A stretch of 6,259 nucleotides of DNA, from NCBI GenBank assembly GCA_029287275.1, contig JARFRL010000217.1, positions 1 through 6,259 on the forward strand, in the 5' to 3' direction. Shown here piece by piece: positions 1-6,259 of this stretch. Position numbers and translations under genes: made by a program. Under the pieces are notes generated by a model. It saw nothing but the letters and a program-made list of their open reading frames with translations, searched no databases and had not been told where the DNA came from. How positions within the stretch are numbered: the stretch's first letter is position 1; each line of letters starts with the position of its first letter. This stretch comes from Pontiella desulfatans (GTDB lineage Bacteria > Verrucomicrobiota > Kiritimatiellia > Kiritimatiellales > Pontiellaceae).

Positions 1-347
1 CCCATGTGATAGCGGCAATACCACTGGAACCAACCGCGCGGATCGTCCGGATGAATCCAATCCTTTTCGAGCCAATAGCTCAATGGTTTGGAGGCGTTGA
101 CGCCGAAAAAATTCAACGCGGGATCATGCCGCTCGGAACAAAGCTTGGCCTTCGCGAACCACGCCGCGGGAAACTCGGCGCGGCAGTCGGTCATGTATTT
201 CCCGCCGAAGACGCCCATCGCGAGCAGTTCTTTCGGCGTGAGTTCGGGCTCGAAATCCGGATGGAAGTTTCGCCCAACCGGTTCCGTCAGCAGGTAGGTG
301 TATCCGCGCTGCATCCGGTCGTTGACGATGACGTTCTTCGGTTTCAT
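1..347 (-). CDS. Conserved uncharacterised protein, N-terminal 115 residues (runs off left edge)
   Basis: An open frame starts at the ATG at 347-345 and is still open at base 1, so only the first 115 codons are visible. The product begins MKPKNVIVNDRMQRGYTYLL and has a conserved look: TEPVGRNF at residues 21-28, ELTPKELLAMGVFGGKYMTD around 35-54, and a tryptophan- and tyrosine-rich stretch with DWIHPDDPRGWFQWYCRYHM at 96-115. I recall similar unnamed proteins in bacteria and eukaryotes, but I know no function and see no nucleotide-binding motif, signal peptide or membrane segment. An in-frame stop lies ten codons upstream of the ATG, so the start cannot move far. No Shine-Dalgarno (SD) sequence precedes it. 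The gene follows gltA in the same direction with a 73-nt gap that is mostly a palindromic repeat, so membership of the TCA operon is uncertain. A different-frame open stretch at 124-405 on the same strand is a shadow of this gene. Confidence 0.8.
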   Translation of the reverse strand, partial: MKPKNVIVNDRMQRGYTYLLTEPVGRNFHPDFEPELTPKELLAMGVFGGKYMTDCRAEFPAAWFAKAKLCSERHDPALNFFGVNASKPLSYWLEKDWIHPDDPRGWFQWYCRYHM

Positions 348-355
348 TCGACAAA

Positions 356-417
356 AGGTAGGGACGGCTGTCCTCAGCCGTCCGCGCGCGGCGGGGTGGG
401 GACACCCCGCCCTACCT
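356..417. repeat. 62-bp palindromic element with a perfect three-way-junction fold
   Basis: Three nested or adjacent perfect inverted repeats tile this interval. The outer arms are AGGTAG (356-361) and CTACCT (412-417). Hairpin 1 is GGACGGCTG (362-370), loop TCCT, CAGCCGTCC (375-383). Hairpin 2 is GGCGGGGTG (390-398), loop GGGA, CACCCCGCC (403-411). A GCGCGC spacer (384-389) separates the hairpins, and every other base outside the two tetraloops is paired. Elements of this type (GGTAGGG ... CCCTACC) are, as I recall, scattered between genes in some Verrucomicrobia and related genomes, so this is probably one copy of a dispersed repeat. It begins 3 nt after the gltA stop codon and ends 8 nt before the next start codon. 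Read on the minus strand it is followed by a short T run (four T residues including the last arm base), so it might act as a weak terminator or 3'-end stabiliser for the gltA message. Confidence 0.85.
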
Positions 418-420
418 GTT

Positions 421-1707
421 TTAGCGTTGATCCATCGGCGCGTAGGGCCGCAGGGTGGCGCCGGTGTAGATCTGGCGCGGGCGGCTGATGCGCAGGCTCT
501 GCACGTGCATCTCGCGCCAGTTGGCGATCCAGCCCGGCATGCGGCCGATCGCGAACAGCACGGTGAACATGTCCACCGGAATGCCGATGGCGCGCAGCAG
601 GATGCCGCTGTAGAAATCGACGTTCGGGTAGAGGTTGCGCTCTTTGAAATAGTCCTCGGAACGCGCCATCTCTTCGAGCTCGTACGCGATGTCGAGCAGC
701 GGATCGCTGACGTTGAGCGCCTTCAGCACCGCGTCGACCTGACCTTTCAGAATCTTGGCGCGCGGGTCGAAGCTCTTGTAGACGCGGTGGCCGAAGCCCA
801 TCAGTTTTTCCGGCGAGTTCTTGTCTTTCGCTTTTTCAACGAAGTCGCGCGGGCTGATGCCCTCGTCGTGAATGCGGGTGAGCATTTTGATCACCTCGCA
901 GTTGGCGCCGCCGTGCAACGGGCCCCAGAGCGCGCCGACGCCGGCGGACACCGCGCTGAACAGGCTGGCGTGCGAGCTGCCCACCATGCGCACGGTGGAG
1001 GTGGAGCAGTTTTGCTCGTGGTCGGCGTGCAGAACCAGGAAGAGATCCAGGGCGCGTTCCACCTCGGGAAGCGGCTCGTACATGTTGAACGTTTCGGAGA
1101 ACATCATGTGCAGGAAGTTGCCGCTATAGCTCAGGTCCGGGCGCGGCGGCATGAACGGCTTGCCGTTCGAGGTGCGATACGCCCAGGCCGCGATGGCGCG
1201 GACTTTGGAGATGATCTTCGAGGTCGGCAGCTCGAACGCCGAGCCTTCGGTCGCGGTGGTCAGCAGGTCGGTGTTGTAGCACGACAGCGTGTTGAGCATC
1301 GCGGAGAGCACGGCCATCGGCGGCGCGTTGTCCGGAAAGCCCTCGAAATGACTCTTCATGCCGTAATGCAGCGAAGCCTCGTCCGCGACGCCCGACTCGA
1401 ACGCCGCCAGTTCCGCCGCGTTCGGCAGATGGCCGTACAGCACGAGAAACGCGGTTTCCATGAAACTGGAATTCTCGGCCAGTTCCTCGATGGCGTAGCC
1501 GCGATGCCGCAGAATGCCTTTTTCTCCATCGATGAACGTGATGTCCGACGTGCAGGATCCCGTATTGCCATAGCCCGGGTCCAGCGTGATCATGCCGGTC
1601 TTCGCGCGCAACGACGTGATATCGATGCCAATTTCACCTTCCGAACCGACGATGGTGTCGAGTTCCAGTTTTTCGCCTTTGTATTCCAGTGTTGCTTTAT
1701 CACTCAT
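421..1707 (-). CDS. gltA: Citrate synthase (type II)
   Basis: This 428-residue cytoplasmic enzyme condenses acetyl-CoA and oxaloacetate to citrate, the entry step of the TCA cycle. The catalytic triad is visible: His265 in GPLHGGAN, His307 in the signature GFGHRVYK (304-311) and Asp364 in NVDFYSG. The oxaloacetate-binding residues are also present: His230 in HADHEQN, Arg389 in GRMPGW and an arginine in RPRQIYTG (409-416). The length and the N-terminal beta-rich extension (residues 1 to about 60) match the E. coli-type hexameric enzyme, a class in which NADH inhibition is known in Gram-negative bacteria; whether this one is NADH-sensitive cannot be read here. The start is fixed by an ATGA overlap with the sucD stop and by GGAG seven bases upstream (1718-1715). 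Translation is probably coupled to sucD. The three-way-junction repeat follows the stop after 3 nt. Confidence 0.98.
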   Translation of the reverse strand: MSDKATLEYKGEKLELDTIVGSEGEIGIDITSLRAKTGMITLDPGYGNTGSCTSDITFIDGEKGILRHRGYAIEELAENSSFMETAFLVLYGHLPNAAELAAFESGVADEASLHYGMKSHFEGFPDNAPPMAVLSAMLNTLSCYNTDLLTTATEGSAFELPTSKIISKVRAIAAWAYRTSNGKPFMPPRPDLSYSGNFLHMMFSETFNMYEPLPEVERALDLFLVLHADHEQNCSTSTVRMVGSSHASLFSAVSAGVGALWGPLHGGANCEVIKMLTRIHDEGISPRDFVEKAKDKNSPEKLMGFGHRVYKSFDPRAKILKGQVDAVLKALNVSDPLLDIAYELEEMARSEDYFKERNLYPNVDFYSGILLRAIGIPVDMFTVLFAIGRMPGWIANWREMHVQSLRISRPRQIYTGATLRPYAPMDQR

Positions 1708-2603
1708 AGTTCCACTCCGATTTTTACATGTTTTAAAGCGTCTCTAACCGTCCGTCCGATATCCGCGGGTGACTCCACCACGTGAACGCCGCACTCGGCC
1801 ATCAACTTCTTCTTCGCGGCCGCGGATTCGTCCGCGCCCGACACGATCGCGCCCGCGTGGCCCATGCGCCGCCCGGGCGGCGCGGTCTGGCCCGCGATGA
1901 AGCCGATCACCGGCTTGCTCACGTTCGCCTTCGCGAATTTCGCGGCCTCGATCTCCATCGAGCCGCCGATCTCGCCGATCATCACGATCGCCTCCGTTTC
2001 CTCGTCATGCTCGAACAGATCGAGCAAATCCTTCATCGTGGTGCCGATGATCGGGTCGCCGCCGATGCCCACGCAGGTGGACTGCCCGTAGCCTTGCTTC
2101 ACGAGCTGATCGACCGCCTCGTACGTCAGCGTGCCCGACTTCGAGATCACGCCGATGGAGCCCTTCTTCGCGATGAAGCCGGGCATGATGCCGACCTTCG
2201 CGCCCTCCGGCGTCAGAACGCCCGGGCAGTTGGGCCCCACGAAGCGCGAGCCGGTTTGATCGACGAACGCCTTCACTTCAACCATCTGCGCGACGGGAAT
2301 GCCTTCCGTGACGCAGACGATCAGCTCGATCCCGGCGGCCGCGGCCTCCATGATCGCGTCCGCCGCGAACGGCGGCGGAACGAAAATGAGCGACACGTTC
2401 GCGCCGACCTTTTCCCGCGCCTCGGCGCAGCTGTTGAACACGGGCACTTTGCCGTCGAGCGCGGTCTGGCCTCCCTTGCCGGGGGTCACGCCGCCCACGA
2501 CGTTGCCGGCGTATTCCAGACATTGCTCCGCGTGGAAGCTTCCCTCCGAGCCGGTGATGCCCTGCACGATGATCCTCGAATTCTTATCCACTAAAATCGC
2601 CAT
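1704..2603 (-). CDS. sucD: Succinyl-CoA synthetase, alpha subunit (ADP- or GDP-forming)
   Basis: The 299-residue alpha subunit pairs with SucC to convert succinyl-CoA, phosphate and a nucleoside diphosphate to succinate, CoA and the triphosphate in the cytoplasm. The N-terminal CoA-binding Rossmann domain carries GITGSEGSFH (15-24). GPNCPGVLTP (123-132), SKSGTLTYEAV (154-164) and GIGGDPIIGT (179-188) are family hallmarks. The phosphorylated histidine is His249 in RRMGHAGAIVSG. Length is normal for the family (about 290). The start is supported by AGGA at 2614-2611, seven bases upstream. The gap from sucC is 88 nt, longer than is usual for this subunit pair, and is filled by an inverted repeat. 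The stop overlaps the gltA start by 4 nt, suggesting translational coupling to citrate synthase. All key residues are present and the gene looks intact. Confidence 0.98.
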   Translation of the reverse strand: MAILVDKNSRIIVQGITGSEGSFHAEQCLEYAGNVVGGVTPGKGGQTALDGKVPVFNSCAEAREKVGANVSLIFVPPPFAADAIMEAAAAGIELIVCVTEGIPVAQMVEVKAFVDQTGSRFVGPNCPGVLTPEGAKVGIMPGFIAKKGSIGVISKSGTLTYEAVDQLVKQGYGQSTCVGIGGDPIIGTTMKDLLDLFEHDEETEAIVMIGEIGGSMEIEAAKFAKANVSKPVIGFIAGQTAPPGRRMGHAGAIVSGADESAAAKKKLMAECGVHVVESPADIGRTVRDALKHVKIGVEL

Positions 2604-2624
2604 AATCTAGTCCTGTCATTTTTC

Positions 2625-2691
2625 AAACACGAAGGCGCGAAGTTCACGAAATTGATTTTTGCCGAGCTGCGCGCGCTTGGTGCCTTAGTGT

Positions 2692-2693
<2 letters not shown>
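2625..2693. repeat. Intergenic inverted repeat, copy A (sucC-sucD junction)
   Basis: The left arm AAACACGAAGGCGCGAAG (2625-2642) is the reverse complement of the right arm CTTGGTGCCTTAGTGTTT (2676-2693) at 15 of 18 positions. The 33-nt centre contains further CTTCGTG-like subunits. Read on the minus strand, its first 18 bases match those of the element at 4936-5000 at 17 positions. The right arm overlaps the sucC stop codon (2694-2692). The element ends before the AGGA ribosome binding site of sucD, which is left intact. Repeats of this type built from ACAAAGGCACAAAG-like units occur, as I recall, between genes in many environmental bacteria. In the transcript it would form a hairpin between two cistrons whose products are needed in equal amounts. 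Confidence 0.8.
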
Positions 2694-3866
<1,173 letters not shown>

Positions 3867-3870
<4 letters not shown>

Positions 3871-4091
3871 TTTTCTTCTGATTCCTTTTTTTCAACTTGT
3901 TCCACGGTGTCGCGGATAAAACGTAAAATCTGGCGGACCGGAACATGGCGTCGCCCGCTGATGGAAAGGATGTTGCTCAGCTTGACCGCGCCGATGATGG
4001 ACGCGCCGGACGGAACCACGGCGCCGCGCCGCGGATCCACTTTCGAGATCGGCTCGGACCAGAAGGTCTCTTTTTTTCGCGCGGCTACCAT
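3867..4091 (-). CDS. Uncharacterised 74-residue protein coupled to sucC
   Basis: I do not recognise this protein. It has a basic N-terminus (MVAARKKETFW), a middle part with KVDPRRGAVVPSGASIIG (17-34) and a charged, probably helical C-terminus from about residue 50 (VRQILRFIRDTVEQVEKKE) that ends in a lysine- and glutamate-rich tail. There is no signal peptide or membrane segment. It looks real because a strong AAGGAG (4102-4097) lies five bases before the ATG, codon third positions are mostly G or C over the first 50 codons as in its neighbours, and its TGA overlaps the sucC ATG by 4 nt. It sits between sdhB and sucC, so it may act on, or set the translation level of, succinyl-CoA synthetase; this is inference. 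Another possibility is a short leader-type cistron whose main job is translational coupling. The candidate slippery heptamer lies at codons 67-69. Confidence 0.7.
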
Positions 4092-4102
4092 GCACTCTCC
4101 TT
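4092..4102 (-). promoter_or_regulatory. Strong Shine-Dalgarno site of the 74-residue gene
   Basis: On the minus strand AAGGAG (4102-4097) followed by AG stands five bases before the ATG at 4091-4089. It is the closest SD match to the anti-SD consensus in the window, better than the AGGA or GGAG sites before sucD and gltA. It fixes the start of the small gene and argues that the gene is translated. Through the ATGA overlap downstream it would also deliver ribosomes to sucC. Confidence 0.75.
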
Positions 4103-4155
4103 CGCGTGATGCGTGACGATCGAGACGCCACTCACCGCGCGTTAGGTTTCACGAC

Positions 4156-4914
4156 TCACTTCTCGCCCTTCAGGCTCGCCTTGATGAATTCGCGGTTGAG
4201 GCGCGCGATGTTTTTCACGTCGATCCCTTTCGGACACGCGACCGCGCACTCGTACTCGTTCGAGCAGTTGCCGAAGCCGAGCTCGTCCATTTTCGAAACC
4301 ATGTTCTTCACGCGCTGGGCGCGCTCCGGATGGCCTTGCGGCAGCAACGCGTATTGCGAAACCTTGGCGGAGGTGAACAGCATCGCGGAGCCGTTCGGGC
4401 AGGCCGCGACGCAGGCGCCGCAGCCGATGCACTCGGCCGCGTCCATCGCCGCCTCGGCCATCTCTTTCTTGATCGGGGTGGTGGAGGCTTCCGGCGCGTT
4501 GCCGGTTTTGACGGAGACGTAGCCGCCTTCCTGAATGATCTCGTCGAGGCCGGAGCGATCGACGATCAGATCCTTGATGACCGGAAACGCCGTGGCGCGG
4601 AACGGCTCGATGACGACCGTTTCGCCGTCTTTGAAGTGGCGCATGTGCAACTGGCAAAGGGTGGTGCGCTCGTGCGAGCCGTGGGTCTTGCCGTTCACCA
4701 GCGAGCCGCAGCAGCCGCAGATGCCCTCGCGGCAGTCGTGCTCGAACGCGATCGGCTCGACGCCCTTGAGCGTCAGCTCGTCGTTGACGACGTCCATCAT
4801 CTCGAGGAACGACGCGTCGGTGTCGATGCCGTTCGCCTCGTAATCCTCGAAGCGCCCTTTCTCGCCGCGGTTCTGGCGCCAGACCTTCAGTTTGAGATTT
4901 ATTTTATCTGCCAT
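4156..4914 (-). CDS. sdhB: Succinate dehydrogenase / fumarate reductase iron-sulfur subunit
   Basis: This 252-residue subunit carries electrons from the SdhA flavin to the quinone site at the inner face of the cytoplasmic membrane. The N-terminal ferredoxin-like domain holds the [2Fe-2S] cluster: Cys61, Cys66 and Cys69 in CREGICGCCG, plus Cys87 in TTLCQL. The C-terminal domain has CIGCGACVAACP (162-173) and CSNEYECAVACPKGI (217-231). By analogy with E. coli SdhB, Cys162, 165, 168 and 227 bind the [4Fe-4S] cluster, and Cys172, 217 and 223 the [3Fe-4S] cluster. An extra Cys68 stands where E. coli-type proteins have serine. The start is supported by AAGGAAG (4928-4922) seven bases upstream. It follows sdhA after 91 nt, most of it an inverted repeat, and precedes the 74-residue gene by 64 nt. 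Sequence style fits the class with a single cytochrome b subunit. Confidence 0.97.
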   Translation of the reverse strand: MADKINLKLKVWRQNRGEKGRFEDYEANGIDTDASFLEMMDVVNDELTLKGVEPIAFEHDCREGICGCCGSLVNGKTHGSHERTTLCQLHMRHFKDGETVVIEPFRATAFPVIKDLIVDRSGLDEIIQEGGYVSVKTGNAPEASTTPIKKEMAEAAMDAAECIGCGACVAACPNGSAMLFTSAKVSQYALLPQGHPERAQRVKNMVSKMDELGFGNCSNEYECAVACPKGIDVKNIARLNREFIKASLKGEK

Positions 4915-4935
4915 CTCTATACTTCCTTAAAATTT

Positions 4936-5000
4936 AAACACCCGCTTCGCTCAAGACACAAAGAGCACGAAGCCTTAGAGTCCTTGGTGCCTTTGTGTTT
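4936..5000. repeat. Intergenic inverted repeat, copy B (sdhA-sdhB junction)
   Basis: The terminal bases AAACAC (4936-4941) and GTGTTT (4995-5000) are exact reverse complements. An inner left arm ACACAAAGAGCACGAAG (4956-4972) pairs with CTTGGTGCCTTTGTGT (4983-4998) with one bulge and one mismatch. Read on the minus strand it opens with AAACACAAAGGCACCAAG, 17 of 18 identical to the element at 2625-2693, and the overall lengths are similar (65 and 69 bp). It therefore belongs to the same repeat family. It lies between the sdhA stop codon and the ribosome binding site of sdhB, which is preserved. Degenerate CTTYGTG subunits recur inside it. Confidence 0.8.
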
Positions 5001-5005
5001 TATAT

Positions 5006-6259
<1,254 letters not shown>

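Noticed and set aside
124..405. Minus-strand 93-codon open frame overlapping the palindromic element
   Set aside because: The frame starting at 347 on the same strand encodes a conserved-looking protein, whereas this frame gives an Arg-rich sequence and would have to start inside the repeat.
353..417. Classical rho-independent terminator after gltA
   Set aside because: The hairpins are strong, but only four T residues follow the structure in the direction of transcription, and the element has the form of a dispersed repeat, so terminator function is mentioned only as a possibility.
298..1785. Plus-strand open frame of 495 codons antisense to gltA
   Set aside because: The product is low-complexity, rich in Arg, His, Val and Ala, with no family resemblance. 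It is the mirror of strong third-position GC bias in gltA, which has a complete catalytic triad on the other strand.
1800..2360. Many CGCGGCCGCGG-like palindromes inside sucD
   Set aside because: They arise from alanine- and glycine-rich codons in a GC-rich gene and show no regular spacing.
1782..2594. Plus-strand open frame of 270 codons antisense to sucD
   Set aside because: It has the same Arg/His/Asp-rich shadow composition, lies wholly inside sucD, and has no recognisable motif.

Overview
The window is a GC-rich bacterial segment in which every supported gene lies on the minus strand, so it reads from right to left. It is most of a tricarboxylic acid (TCA) cycle operon. In order of transcription it holds the last two thirds of sdhA (succinate dehydrogenase flavoprotein), sdhB (iron-sulfur subunit), a 74-residue uncharacterised gene, sucC and sucD (succinyl-CoA synthetase beta and alpha), gltA (type II citrate synthase), and the first 115 codons of a conserved uncharacterised gene that runs off the left edge.

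The SdhA and SdhB sequences resemble the form paired with a single membrane cytochrome b subunit, found for example in Bacteroidetes, Chlamydiae and Verrucomicrobia, rather than the E. coli four-subunit form. Together with the intergenic repeats, this suggests the Verrucomicrobiota or a neighbouring phylum. That is an inference from memory, not a database result. sdhC and the operon promoter would be expected beyond the right edge.

Two junctions are tightly coupled by 4-nt ATGA overlaps: the 74-residue gene with sucC, and sucD with gltA. The other junctions are spaced by 64 to 91 nt, and at least three of those spacers carry palindromic repeats. The sdhA-sdhB and sucC-sucD gaps hold two copies of one degenerate inverted-repeat family, and each copy leaves the ribosome binding site of the next gene intact. 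The gap after gltA is almost filled by a different 62-bp element that folds on paper into a three-way junction.

The genes supply citrate synthesis, the substrate-level phosphorylation step from succinyl-CoA to succinate, and succinate oxidation into the quinone pool. The 2-oxoglutarate dehydrogenase genes are not in the window. The most unusual features are the three-way-junction repeat, the matching repeats between genes for paired enzyme subunits, and the 74-residue gene. That gene ends in an in-frame A_AAA_AAG heptamer whose -1 frame is exactly the sucC frame.
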